A stretch of DNA of 61,672 nucleotides, taken from contig JAVBKV010000012.1 of assembly GCA_031553885.1 (NCBI GenBank), forward strand, positions 1-61,672, given 5' to 3'. The notes beneath the pieces were generated by a model that did no database searches, was not told the origin of the DNA, and saw only the letters and a program-made list of their open reading frames with translations. The position numbers and the translations under genes were made by a program. The DNA is from JAVBKV01 sp031553885. Lineage in GTDB: Bacteria > Bacteroidota > Bacteroidia > Bacteroidales > Azobacteroidaceae. Shown here piece by piece: positions 15,992 to 24,529 of the stretch. Within the stretch, counting starts at the first letter, position 1. Every line of letters starts with the position of its first letter.

Positions 15992-17905
15992 TAAAAACAA
16001 CGCTAATGCTGCAACAACAATTGATCCGACCACAAATACCCAGGCATAAAACTGAACCTGACCGGATTGCAGATCCTTGATGGCTACAGACGCCTTTTGG
16101 GTCGTCCACGCTAATCCGTCCATCGTGGCATCGATAACATGACGGTCGAACCAGGCAATCGGCTTACAAATCAGCTTGAAGATCACACTTTGAGTGATGA
16201 ACATCCAAACCTCGTCCATGTAAAATTTCTTTACCGTGGCGGTATAAAGGCCACCGAAAGATTTCGCCAACTGGGCGGGCTTATCGCTTCCTTTCATATA
16301 CAACACCATTGCTCCAACAATACCGATCACAGCCACTACGACACTCAATGTAGCCACCGTCCAGTCAAGATGCATCTCAAACGGCATGTTGTCGCTGCTG
16401 ATTCCTTTGGAGAAAGGTATAAGTCCGGTGAATACGGAAAGAACTCCCAGGAAAATCAGCGGAAATGTCATGGCAAACGGTGATTCGTGCGGTTTGTGAT
16501 GATCGTCGTATTTCTTTTCTTTTCCCCAGAAAATATTGAAATACAAACGAAACATATAGAATGCTGTCAGACCGGCTACCACCCACAAGGTCCAGAACAA
16601 AACCGGATCGTGATGGAAAGCGGCAGCCAGGATTTCGTCCTTACTGAAGAAACCGGAGAAAGGAGGAATACCGGCAATTGCCAGACAGGCAATCAGAAAG
16701 GTAATGCTGGTAATCGGCATGTATTTATGCAAACGGCCCATGTCTTTCATCTCGTTGCTGTGTACGGCATGAATAACCGAACCTGCTCCGAGGAATAACA
16801 AGGCTTTAAAAAATGCGTGTGTAAACAGGTGGAACATGGATGCCATGTATCCCAACCCATCGTGTCCGCCATATCCGGAAACTCCCAATGCCGTCATCAT
16901 ATAAGCAATCTGGGAAATCGTAGAGAACGCCAATACCCGTTTGATATCGGTTTGTGTAATGGCAATAATCGCAGCAAATAAAGCGGTGAAAGCACCAATA
17001 TACCCAATCATAGTCAACACATCTGGTGCTGCAAAGAAATAAACAGGGAATAAACGAGCAACCAGGAAAACTCCGGCAACTACCATGGTCGCCGCGTGAA
17101 TCAAAGCTGAAACAGGAGTCGGCCCTTCCATAGCATCCGGCAACCAGATATGCAACGGGAACATTGCTGACTTACCGGCACCTCCCATGAATATCAGAGC
17201 CATTGCCCAGGAAGCAATCGACAATCCCATGAAGGAGGCTCCCTGCATCGAACCAACAGCCAGCGAAGCATGATCGGCTGTCAGCATACCGAAATCAAAT
17301 GTTCCGGTAAAATAAGACAGGATCAGGATTCCAACGAGGAAACCCAGATCGGCAAAACGTGTAACAATAAATGCTTTTTTAGATGCCGCCACTGCCGACG
17401 GTTTGGTATAATAAAATCCGATCAGTGAATAGGAAGAAACCCCTACCAACTCCCAGAAAATATACATTTGGAAAATATTAGTTGCCACGACCAATCCCAG
17501 CATGGAAAAACTGAACAGGGAAAGGAAAGCATAATAACGTTGAAATCCCTTTTCTCCATGCATGTAAGACAAGCTGTACACATGAACCATAAGAGATACG
17601 GTCGTAATAACCACCAGCATCATCACGGAAATGGGATCCAACAAAACTCCTAAATCGATGTGCAGTTTATCTGTAAAACGCAACCATTCAAACGACAGTG
17701 CGATCACATTTTTAAAGGCTCCATTTTCCAAGCCTACTCCACCAAAGAAGTACTGGTAAGCAACCGCATAAGAAAGAACTGCTGCAAATGCCATTCCCAA
17801 CGTACCGATAATTCCGGCCACATTCGGTTTCATCTTACTACCCCCCAACCCCAGCAAGAGGAAGAGAAGAAAAGGAGTAATTACGATTAATAAGCTATAT
17901 TCCAT
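15989..17905 (-). CDS. nuoL: Complex I subunit L
   Basis: Protein of 638 aa, the distal antiporter-like pump with its long lateral C-terminal helix. Motifs include MYIFWELVGVSSYSLIGFYY, FPLHIWLPDAMEGPTPVSAL with the discontinuous helix, and TDIKRVLAFSTISQIAYMMT. The C-terminal part (about 500-638) fits the lateral helix and final membrane helix. Length is normal. It is flanked by AT palindromes on both sides. Confidence 0.95.
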   Translation of the reverse strand: MEYSLLIVITPFLLFLLLGLGGSKMKPNVAGIIGTLGMAFAAVLSYAVAYQYFFGGVGLENGAFKNVIALSFEWLRFTDKLHIDLGVLLDPISVMMLVVITTVSLMVHVYSLSYMHGEKGFQRYYAFLSLFSFSMLGLVVATNIFQMYIFWELVGVSSYSLIGFYYTKPSAVAASKKAFIVTRFADLGFLVGILILSYFTGTFDFGMLTADHASLAVGSMQGASFMGLSIASWAMALIFMGGAGKSAMFPLHIWLPDAMEGPTPVSALIHAATMVVAGVFLVARLFPVYFFAAPDVLTMIGYIGAFTALFAAIIAITQTDIKRVLAFSTISQIAYMMTALGVSGYGGHDGLGYMASMFHLFTHAFFKALLFLGAGSVIHAVHSNEMKDMGRLHKYMPITSITFLIACLAIAGIPPFSGFFSKDEILAAAFHHDPVLFWTLWVVAGLTAFYMFRLYFNIFWGKEKKYDDHHKPHESPFAMTFPLIFLGVLSVFTGLIPFSKGISSDNMPFEMHLDWTVATLSVVVAVIGIVGAMVLYMKGSDKPAQLAKSFGGLYTATVKKFYMDEVWMFITQSVIFKLICKPIAWFDRHVIDATMDGLAWTTQKASVAIKDLQSGQVQFYAWVFVVGSIVVAALALFL

Positions 17906-17921
17906 AATTTATTTAGTTGAG

Positions 17922-17963
17922 AATTGAGAATTGAGAATTGCATTTAATTCTCAATTCTCAATT
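17922..17963. repeat. Perfect 18-bp palindrome at the nuoK-nuoL junction
   Basis: Bases 17922-17939 pair without mismatch with 17946-17963, leaving a 6-base loop. The unit is GAGAATT repeated, unlike the AATTAAAAA units of the neighbouring spacers. The right arm includes the last two codons and the TGA stop of nuoK. Confidence 0.85.
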
Positions 17964-18266
17964 TTTCATTTTACTTATGTTTCTGATGTTGATGTTTCCA
18001 ATCGCCCGGTACGCATTGATGATGATAGCAATAGCGACTGCCGTTTCTGCAGCAGTGATTGCAATGCCGAACAAGGTAAAAAACATTCCTTCCATATTCT
18101 CAGGATGCAGGTACCTGTTAAACACGGCAAAATTGATTTCAACCGCATTCAGTACCAATTCCAACGAAATCAGAATCGCCAGCATGTTCTTTCTTGAAAT
18201 GAATCCGTAGATCCCGATAAAAAACATCAGCGTACTGATTATCAAATAATATTCCATAGGTATCAT
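17958..18266 (-). CDS. nuoK: Complex I subunit K
   Basis: Protein of 102 aa with three membrane helices, matching the usual NuoK length of about 100. Helix 2 carries the conserved Glu in ISLELVLNAVEINFAVF and helix 3 is ITAAETAVAIAIIINAYR. The frame is open 17 codons upstream into nuoJ, but the start at 18266 (MIPMEYYLIIST) fits the family start MIP and leaves an 11-base gap after nuoJ. The last codons lie inside a perfect palindrome. Confidence 0.94.
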   Translation of the reverse strand: MIPMEYYLIISTLMFFIGIYGFISRKNMLAILISLELVLNAVEINFAVFNRYLHPENMEGMFFTLFGIAITAAETAVAIAIIINAYRAIGNINIRNISKMKN

Positions 18267-18277
18267 ATAAGCCTCTC

Positions 18278-18799
18278 CTATCTTTTTCTTGCAATTAAAA
18301 TACCTCCGATGATACAAGCCAGCAACAGGACGCTCAATATTTCGAAAGGTAATAAATACTGGTATTTTTCGGTTCCCATCAAGGCATGACCGATCATTTT
18401 CATGTTGACTTCCTGATCGCCCACCACAGTTGTATTGCCTTCATACATAAACTGATGTTTCAGCAAAGCAAAAGCAGTTACTCCTATTCCGGCCACTGAA
18501 GCAAAAATTGCCGAAAGCACCCTGCGTTTCCCGTGAGGTTCGATGGCATCCCCTTTATTACTCGTCAGCAAAATGGCGAAAATAAACAGAACGACAATCC
18601 CCCCCGCATACACGGAAATCTGTACGGCTGCCAGAAAATGGTAATTGAGGAAAAGATACAAACCGGCAGTACCAATCAGCACAAAAAGCAGATAAGTGGC
18701 CGCACGCAATATCTTTTTGGTGGTAACTGCCAGGAAAGACATCCCCAGGATAGCGATACCGAGGCAGTAGAAAATGATTAAATTGATTGAAGCATCCAT
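18278..18799 (-). CDS. nuoJ: Complex I subunit J
   Basis: Protein of 173 aa with five membrane helices. Helix 3 holds the pi-bulge region (YHFLAAVQISVYAGGIVVLF) involved in coupling quinone reduction to proton pumping. Normal NuoJ length. An AT-rich palindrome separates it from nuoI upstream; nuoK follows after 11 bases. Confidence 0.94.
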   Translation of the reverse strand: MDASINLIIFYCLGIAILGMSFLAVTTKKILRAATYLLFVLIGTAGLYLFLNYHFLAAVQISVYAGGIVVLFIFAILLTSNKGDAIEPHGKRRVLSAIFASVAGIGVTAFALLKHQFMYEGNTTVVGDQEVNMKMIGHALMGTEKYQYLLPFEILSVLLLACIIGGILIARKR

Positions 18800-18810
18800 A
18801 AATTCTATCT

Positions 18811-18872
18811 AATTAAGAATTAAAAATTAAAAATGATATCCTTGAAAATCAATTTTTAATTTTTAATTTTTC
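18811..18872. repeat. AT palindrome in the nuoI-nuoJ spacer
   Basis: Arms of about 20 bases (AATTAAAAATTAAAAATGAT and its complement) pair with a single-base bulge around a short loop. The right side touches the nuoI stop codon at 18871-18873. Confidence 0.75.
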
Positions 18873-19359
18873 ATTCCTTTATCGTTGTTTTCTCCTTCTT
18901 TATCAGCGAAGAACCCGGTTGGTTCAGTTGCTGATTCAGTTTCGAACGGGTAAACATGGCATGTTCGAAATTCTGTGACCATTCAATAGCATCCTGCGGA
19001 CAAGTCATCGTACACAAAGCACAGAAGGTACAACATCCGAGGTCGTACATATACCTGTCCAATACCTTTTTTTCCTTGCCGGTTTCTTCATCCACTTCTT
19101 TTTTGGAGATTACCTGAATAGTTCCGTTCGGGCAATTCATCATACAAATCCCGCAAGCCGTACATTTGTGCTGGTTATTTTCATTATGAGGCATCACCAA
19201 CTCTCCACGCATCCGATCATGAGGAAATACTTTTCCTCTGTTTTCAGGATATTGTTCCGTAACTTTCGGACGAATAAAGTTAAGCATGGTAATATACATC
19301 CCTTGCATCAACCGGTAAATTCCGACGAAAATATTTTTGATATAATTTATCAGTTTCAT
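18871..19359 (-). CDS. nuoI: Complex I subunit I, two [4Fe-4S] ferredoxin-like protein
   Basis: Protein of 162 aa with two CxxCxxCxxxCP motifs (CTACGICMMNCPNG and CTFCALCTMTCPQD) that bind clusters N6a and N6b on the electron path to the quinone. The start at 19359 (MKLINYIKNIFVG) avoids overlap with nuoH. An upstream Met at 19377 would overlap nuoH by 13 bases. The N-terminal amphipathic helix packs on the membrane arm. The C-terminal tail after about residue 140 is short and charged. Confidence 0.94.
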   Translation of the reverse strand: MKLINYIKNIFVGIYRLMQGMYITMLNFIRPKVTEQYPENRGKVFPHDRMRGELVMPHNENNQHKCTACGICMMNCPNGTIQVISKKEVDEETGKEKKVLDRYMYDLGCCTFCALCTMTCPQDAIEWSQNFEHAMFTRSKLNQQLNQPGSSLIKKEKTTIKE

Positions 19360-19364
19360 ATTTT

Positions 19365-20426
19365 TTATATTACGCACAACGCCATTAACAATATATTGAT
19401 CAAACTAATCGGCATCAGGATTTTCCATTCCAGATTCAGCAACTGGTCGATACGCAGACGGGGGAACGACCAACGTACCCACAACGCCAGGAATACGCAG
19501 AAAAATGTCTTACCAAAGAACCATACAACAGGAGGAATATAATCCATCACCCCGTTAAACGATTCCCAGCCCGGAATATGCAAAGGCATCCAACCACCCA
19601 GGAACATCGTTGCAGCAATACCTGCAATAATAAACATGTTGAGGTATTCGGCGAGGTAGAAAAATCCGAATTGAATTCCGGAATATTCCGTATGATAACC
19701 GGCAGTCAATTCTGACTCCGCTTCCGGTAAGTCGAATGGTCCACGATTCGTTTCTGCGTGACCGGCAATCAGGTAAATAACGAATGCGATCAATGCCGGA
19801 ACATGACCTTTGAAAATGAACCACATATCAGATTGTTGTTCGACAATATCCGACAATTGCATAGACCCGGAAAGGATAACAATACTCAGTAACGATAATC
19901 CGCAGGAAAGTTCGTAACTGATCAACTGTGCTCCGCTTCGCATGGCTCCAATCATGGTATATTTATTATGACTCGACCAACCGGCGAGTAAGATACCGAC
20001 GACTCCCAGCGATGAAACGGCCAGCAGGTAAAATACACCCATATTGAAGTCTACCGCATGTAATCCTTTATCAAAAGGAAGCGCCCCGAATGTACAGATA
20101 GAAGCGATAATTACCAGGAAAGAAGCGATACGGAACAATACCGGATCGACACGGTCGATCCTGATCAATTCTTTCAACAGAATTTTGAACATATCGGCCA
20201 CACTTTGCAACAAGCCCCAGGGTCCTACCCGGCTCGGTCCAATGCGACACTGGAAGAATGCACAGACTTTCCGTTCGATATAAATGAGTAAAAGAGCCAA
20301 TACTGCATAAGCACCCAGAATAACGATGCCAATGAGTATAAACTCCACGAATAACGCCCAGCCATCGCCCAGGTAAGTGCGAAGCATCTCGTCTATCCAA
20401 TTCGTTACTGTACTAAAATGAAACAT
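19365..20426 (-). CDS. nuoH: Complex I subunit H
   Basis: Protein of 353 aa with about eight membrane helices forming the quinone-chamber floor of complex I. Family signatures are LLIYIERKVCAFFQCRIGPS, the charged loop LAGHAETNRGPFDLPEAESE, and AGYHTEYSGIQFGFFYLAEY. It follows the nuoCD fusion gene after a 118-base palindrome-bearing spacer. Confidence 0.95.
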   Translation of the reverse strand: MFHFSTVTNWIDEMLRTYLGDGWALFVEFILIGIVILGAYAVLALLLIYIERKVCAFFQCRIGPSRVGPWGLLQSVADMFKILLKELIRIDRVDPVLFRIASFLVIIASICTFGALPFDKGLHAVDFNMGVFYLLAVSSLGVVGILLAGWSSHNKYTMIGAMRSGAQLISYELSCGLSLLSIVILSGSMQLSDIVEQQSDMWFIFKGHVPALIAFVIYLIAGHAETNRGPFDLPEAESELTAGYHTEYSGIQFGFFYLAEYLNMFIIAGIAATMFLGGWMPLHIPGWESFNGVMDYIPPVVWFFGKTFFCVFLALWVRWSFPRLRIDQLLNLEWKILMPISLINILLMALCVI

Positions 20427-20438
20427 AATTATAAATTA

Positions 20439-20547
20439 GTTAAGAACTAAGAATTAAAAACTAAGAGTTAAACATTCAGAGATGAAACTTCATATTTATT
20501 ATTTAATTCTTAGTTCTTAGTTTTTAGTTCTTAGTTTTTAGTTCTTA
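20439..20547. repeat. AT-rich palindrome in the nuoCD-nuoH spacer
   Basis: The left side repeats AAGAACTAAGAATTAAAAAC; the right side is its complement (TTCTTAGTTCTTAGTTTTTA and onward), repeated more times. It ends in the nuoCD stop codon. The repeat unit differs from those of the other four spacers. Confidence 0.75.
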
Positions 20548-22179
20548 TCTGTCAATACACGGTACTACATAATCCAATGAAGCTCCCACCATAATCAGGT
20601 CAGCCACTTTGGAACCGATTGTCGTGGCGTTCAGGGTGTTGACCAGAGTCAGACACGGCGAACGGAACTTGATCCGGTAGGGTGATTTATCTCCTTTACT
20701 GTTGATATACACATCGAATTCACCGCGGGCATTTTCCACCCGTTGGAAAAATTCTCCTTCCGGCAAACGGATGATGGCCTTCGTTTTAGCGGCATAAGGT
20801 CCATCGGGTATATTATCGATCAGTTGTTCGATGATGTTCAGGGATTCCAGGATTTCATCCAGGCGGATGATGTAGCGGTCGAAAGTCATACCGTCTTCAC
20901 GCAATACCTCCTTGAAATTGGCATGGCGATAGGCTGCGTATGGTTCGATTTTACGTACATCGTTACTCCATCCGGAAGCACGTCCGCTCGGGCCTGTAGC
21001 TCCCAATGAAATCGCTTTTTCCTTGCTTAAATAGCCAACGTCTTCCATCCGTCCGCGGGCAATCGGATTGCCTGTAAAAAGGATGTGATGTTCTTTCAGC
21101 ATTTTACGCATATAGGGAATGAACTCTTTCACTTTACGTTGGAAATCCGGGTGAATATCCTGAGCCACACCACCGATCACGCTGTAGTTGACCATCAGGC
21201 GGCCTCCGGCTGTTTCTTCGAAAATGTCCATGATTTTTTCCCGGTCACGCATTCCATAAACGAAAGCAGTGATCGATCCCATGTCCATCGCCATACAGCC
21301 CCATCCCAGTAAGTGGGAAGCGATACGGGTCAATTCGTCAAAAATAGTACGGATGTAATGGGCGCGTTCGGGAACCTCTAATTGCAGCGCATTTTCACAG
21401 CAGAGGCAAACTCCATGCCGGTTAATTGTTCCGGATAGGTAATCCAACCGGTCGGTCAGGTGAAGAATCTGAGGATAAGTATAAGCTTCGCTCATCTTCT
21501 CGATACCCCGGTGAATATATCCGAAATTCGGGTCAATTTTTTTGATAATTTCCCCTTCCAGAGACACGCGCAGGTGAAGAACCCCGTGTGTAGCCGGGTG
21601 CTGAGGACCGAAGTTGACGACATATTCTTCGTCTTCAAATAATTTATATTTTTCTTCGATTTTCTCTCCCATCTTGATTTCGAGGGTAGGAACAGTTTCC
21701 ATATCCTCGATAATCTCGTTTTCAAGCGGGACCGGATTAATGGACGGGTCTGCATTATAATCTTTTCTCAGGGGGTGACCTTTCCAATCGGTACGCAAAA
21801 ACAAACGGCGCATGTCCGGATTGTTGATGAAGCGGATACCGAAAAAGTCATATACTTCCCGCTCATACAAACCGGCTGAATCCCATAAATCATGTACGGA
21901 ATACAGCTGCGGATCCTGACGGTCCTCCGTACTGGTTTTCAGCGCAATAAGAGAAGAGGGAAATTGCGTACAGCACAGGTAGTAAATAACGCCAAGACTA
22001 TCGCCGTAATCCATCCCAACGATATCCACGAGGAAATCACAGGGAAGCCCCCATTCGGAACGGAGGTTACGGGCTGTTTCATATAATTTTTCTTTCGGAA
22101 CGGTCACACTCAGTGTTTTACCGTTTTCTTCAACGGTCGCAAAAGGCAGAGCAGCCAGTTTTTCTTTAATTATCTCCAT
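20545..22179 (-). CDS. nuoCD: Complex I fused subunits C and D
   Basis: Protein of 544 aa. NuoC part (about 1-155): GLYEREVYDFFGIRFINNPD and the DWKGHPLRKDY motif. NuoD part (about 185-544): NFGPQHPATHGVLHLRVSLE, with the quinone-binding His of the HPATHG loop, and a C-terminal YVVPCIDR replacing the usual Asp-Xaa-Asp-Arg end. C-D fusion is known in several bacterial groups. Its first 14 bases overlap the end of nuoB. This peripheral-arm protein contacts the quinone but carries no iron-sulfur cluster. Confidence 0.95.
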   Translation of the reverse strand: MEIIKEKLAALPFATVEENGKTLSVTVPKEKLYETARNLRSEWGLPCDFLVDIVGMDYGDSLGVIYYLCCTQFPSSLIALKTSTEDRQDPQLYSVHDLWDSAGLYEREVYDFFGIRFINNPDMRRLFLRTDWKGHPLRKDYNADPSINPVPLENEIIEDMETVPTLEIKMGEKIEEKYKLFEDEEYVVNFGPQHPATHGVLHLRVSLEGEIIKKIDPNFGYIHRGIEKMSEAYTYPQILHLTDRLDYLSGTINRHGVCLCCENALQLEVPERAHYIRTIFDELTRIASHLLGWGCMAMDMGSITAFVYGMRDREKIMDIFEETAGGRLMVNYSVIGGVAQDIHPDFQRKVKEFIPYMRKMLKEHHILFTGNPIARGRMEDVGYLSKEKAISLGATGPSGRASGWSNDVRKIEPYAAYRHANFKEVLREDGMTFDRYIIRLDEILESLNIIEQLIDNIPDGPYAAKTKAIIRLPEGEFFQRVENARGEFDVYINSKGDKSPYRIKFRSPCLTLVNTLNATTIGSKVADLIMVGASLDYVVPCIDR

Positions 22180-22795
22180 GGGTAACCTCCTCTGCTTGTT
22201 GTTCTGCTTCTTTTTTATATTTTTCCATTTTCGGTTGATTCGGTAACCGGAAAAATTCTTCCATTTTAATCTTACGGGCCAGTTGCATCATCCCGTAAAT
22301 CATGGCATCGGGACGAGGAGGACAACCGGGAATATACACATCCACCGGAATAATCTGATCCACACCCATCACCGTATGATAAGAGCTTTTAAAAGGCCCT
22401 CCGCTGATCGCACAGCTACCGAAAGCCATTACGTACTTGGGTTCGGCCATCTGATCATACAACCGTTTCAATACCGGAGCCATTTTATGAACAATCGTAC
22501 CACAGACAAAAACCACGTCGGCCTGGCGTGGACTATTCCGCGTTACCTCCCAGCCAAAACGGGCGAAATCATAACGGGCAGCTCCCAGACACATAAACTC
22601 GATACCACAGCAACTGGTGGCAAAAGTCAGGGGCCACACCGAATTCGACCGTCCCCAGTTGATCAGGTCATCGATCTTCCGGATTGCAATATTCACCCCA
22701 TTTTCGCGCAATTCCTTTACATATTCTTCGAGGTATTCATTTTCTTTGAAATCCTCGTTTTTCATGTTCCGGATAAAAATATCTTTTACTTCCAT
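22166..22795 (-). CDS. nuoB: Complex I subunit B
   Basis: Protein of 209 aa that holds the terminal [4Fe-4S] cluster N2. The four cysteine ligands sit in LTFATSCCGIEFMCLG (tandem CC), MAFGSCAISGG and YIPGCPPRPDAMIYG. The frame extends 23 codons upstream, but the start at 22795 (MEVKDIFIRNMKN) fits family starts and overlaps nuoA by only 10 bases. The N-terminal 40 residues before IAIRKIDDLINWGRSN are longer than in many NuoB proteins and acidic. Confidence 0.94.
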   Translation of the reverse strand: MEVKDIFIRNMKNEDFKENEYLEEYVKELRENGVNIAIRKIDDLINWGRSNSVWPLTFATSCCGIEFMCLGAARYDFARFGWEVTRNSPRQADVVFVCGTIVHKMAPVLKRLYDQMAEPKYVMAFGSCAISGGPFKSSYHTVMGVDQIIPVDVYIPGCPPRPDAMIYGMMQLARKIKMEEFFRLPNQPKMEKYKKEAEQQAEEVTHGDN

Positions 22796-23139
22796 TTCAA
22801 AGCTCCTTTCTTCCAGGCGTAAGCCAGCCCGAGGGCCAGTATAATTAAAAAGAACGATACACAAACCAGCCCCTGCGTACCCAAATCCCTCATAATAACA
22901 GCCCAGGGAAAGAGCAGAACGGTTTCCACGTCAAACACCAGGTATAAAATGGCAAACAGGTAATACCCCACCCGGAACTGAATCCAGGAAGTGCCGCGTG
23001 TCGGAATACCGCACTCGTAAGGTTCGCCTTTAAGGGGATTGGTGGAAGTCGGAGCCAGCCATTTGGCAATCAGCAAAGCCGCCACCACCATAAAAGCAGC
23101 CGTAATCAGAACGACCAGAAATAAAGCAGAATTACTCAT
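22786..23139 (-). CDS. nuoA: Complex I subunit A
   Basis: Protein of 117 aa with three membrane helices. The conserved first loop is NPLKGEPYECGIPTRGTSWI, with the Glu-Cys-Gly motif, followed by FRVGYYLFAILYLVFDVETV with the Asp-Xaa-Glu pair. It is the first gene of the operon, preceded by a strong consensus promoter (23223-23254), and it overlaps nuoB. Confidence 0.95.
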   Translation of the reverse strand: MSNSALFLVVLITAAFMVVAALLIAKWLAPTSTNPLKGEPYECGIPTRGTSWIQFRVGYYLFAILYLVFDVETVLLFPWAVIMRDLGTQGLVCVSFFLIILALGLAYAWKKGALKWK

Positions 23140-23222
23140 GAGAGTACTATCTTTTTGTTATAAATTACAAGAATTTTTGTTCATTTCGCGGAACAGGGTC
23201 CCTTCTTTTCCGAAATTCGCCG

Positions 23223-23254
23223 CAAAAGTACGAACAATTTATTTGTATCCCAAA
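23223..23254 (-). promoter_or_regulatory. Promoter of the nuo operon
   Basis: The minus strand has TTTG (23254-23251), exactly 20 bases, then TACTTTTG (23230-23223), a full match to the Bacteroidales consensus. The nuoA start is about 84 bases downstream. Confidence 0.65.
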
Positions 23255-23274
23255 AAAAATCAAAATTAAATTCA

Positions 23275-23282
23275 TACATTTG
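23275..23282 (+). promoter_or_regulatory. Candidate -7 box for the TlpA-like gene
   Basis: TACATTTG lies 31 bases before the start codon at 23313. No TTTG at the right distance is visible. Confidence 0.4.
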
Positions 23283-23312
23283 TCGCTTATAATTTATTAA
23301 CATTTACAAAAT

Positions 23313-24470
23313 ATGAAAAAAATCATTTTATTCATCATTTGCATAGCCCCCGCCTTACTCTTTGCCCAGGAAGGAAAATTTGTTTTAAAAGGAAAAATCG
23401 GACAACTCAACAATCCTGCAAAAATGTATTTAATGTTGGAAGATGACGGACGACCGGATTCGGAACTCCTTGACTCCTGTAACATTAAAAATGGAGCATT
23501 TGAATTTACCGGAACTGTGACTAGTCTTAACAGAGCAACACTGGTACTTAGCCATAACGGTGAAAGATACGCAGTTACAATCAAGAGTCCACAGTTTGAC
23601 TATCTGAATCTGCTGCTTGAACCGGTTCAATTTTCCGTATCAAGTGTTGATTCTGTAAAAAAGGCATCGATAAAAGGTTCTCCAGCAAACGCAGACTATG
23701 ATCGATTCTCAAATACAATCAAACCCATCAAAGAAAAAATAAATGCTTTGATAAAAGAAATTCAAGCCGAACCGGAAGAAGTCCGGAAATCAGAGGAATT
23801 CCAGAAAAAAATGGATAAACTCTATGATCCTTTGGCTAACGAATTGAAAGCCCAATACAAAGCTTTTGTTCAGGAAAATCCGGATTCTTACATAAGTATG
23901 TTTGCATTAAATTCTTATGCCGGAGGAATGCCGGATTTGAATGAGGTAGAGCCCCTTTTTAATCAACTTTCCGACAAAGTAAAAAACAGCAAAAACGGAA
24001 AAGAATTTGCCACCAGAATGGATCAGATAAGAATTACTGCTATTGGTGCCATTGCCCCTGATTTTACACAAAACGATCCGAATGGCAACCCGATCAAATT
24101 GTCTGATTTCAGAGGAAAATACCTGCTGATCGATTTCTGGGCTTCCTGGTGTGGTCCCTGCCGGAAAGAAAATCCGAATGTAGTAAAAGCCTATAATGAA
24201 TTTAAGGATAAAAATTTTGAGATATTAGGAGTTTCACTGGATGATGAAGTTAAATACGGAGGACGCCCAGCCTGGTTGGCAGCCATTGAAAAAGACGGAC
24301 TGACCTGGCCCCAGGTTTCCGACCTGAAATACTGGAAAAACGAAGTTGCCCAACAATATGCGATCTTTTCCATTCCACAAAATCTCCTGCTGGATCCAAC
24401 CGGAAAAATCATTGCAAAAAACCTGAGAGGAGAAGAACTGGCAAAAAAACTGGCAGAGTTTCTGAAATAA
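23313..24470 (+). CDS. Exported TlpA-like thiol-disulfide protein with DUF4369-type N-terminus
   Basis: Protein of 385 aa. A signal peptide (MKKIILFIICIAPALLFAQ) is followed by an N-terminal beta domain of the DUF4369 type (about 20-130), a helical middle part, and a C-terminal thioredoxin domain (about 245-385). The active site is WCGPC, Cys280 and Cys283, within LLIDFWASWCGPCRKENP. The cis-Pro region is YAIFSIPQNLLLDP. Such proteins reduce or rearrange disulfides in periplasmic proteins. It is divergent from nuoA and ends in its own terminator. A second gene of the same architecture at 43463 lacks these cysteines. Confidence 0.9.
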   Translation: MKKIILFIICIAPALLFAQEGKFVLKGKIGQLNNPAKMYLMLEDDGRPDSELLDSCNIKNGAFEFTGTVTSLNRATLVLSHNGERYAVTIKSPQFDYLNLLLEPVQFSVSSVDSVKKASIKGSPANADYDRFSNTIKPIKEKINALIKEIQAEPEEVRKSEEFQKKMDKLYDPLANELKAQYKAFVQENPDSYISMFALNSYAGGMPDLNEVEPLFNQLSDKVKNSKNGKEFATRMDQIRITAIGAIAPDFTQNDPNGNPIKLSDFRGKYLLIDFWASWCGPCRKENPNVVKAYNEFKDKNFEILGVSLDDEVKYGGRPAWLAAIEKDGLTWPQVSDLKYWKNEVAQQYAIFSIPQNLLLDPTGKIIAKNLRGEELAKKLAEFLK

Positions 24471-24504
24471 TTCAAATACCCGCTAACATTATACATAACG
24501 AAAG

Positions 24505-24527
24505 GCTGCCCAACAAGGCAGCTTTTT
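24505..24527 (+). terminator. Terminator after the TlpA-like gene
   Basis: GCTGCC (24505-24510) pairs with GGCAGC (24517-24522) around CAACAA, followed by TTTTT. It lies between converging genes. Confidence 0.75.
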
Positions 24528-24529
24528 GT

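Noticed and set aside
18267..18317. Longer nuoK start inside nuoJ
   Set aside because: The added residues are basic and unlike NuoK, whose family begins MIP at the chosen start.
14332..20547. The nuo spacer palindromes as ordinary terminators
   Set aside because: They are almost pure A+T with weak stems and lie inside an operon whose distal genes must be expressed. Full termination at five sites is unlikely, although partial attenuation is possible.
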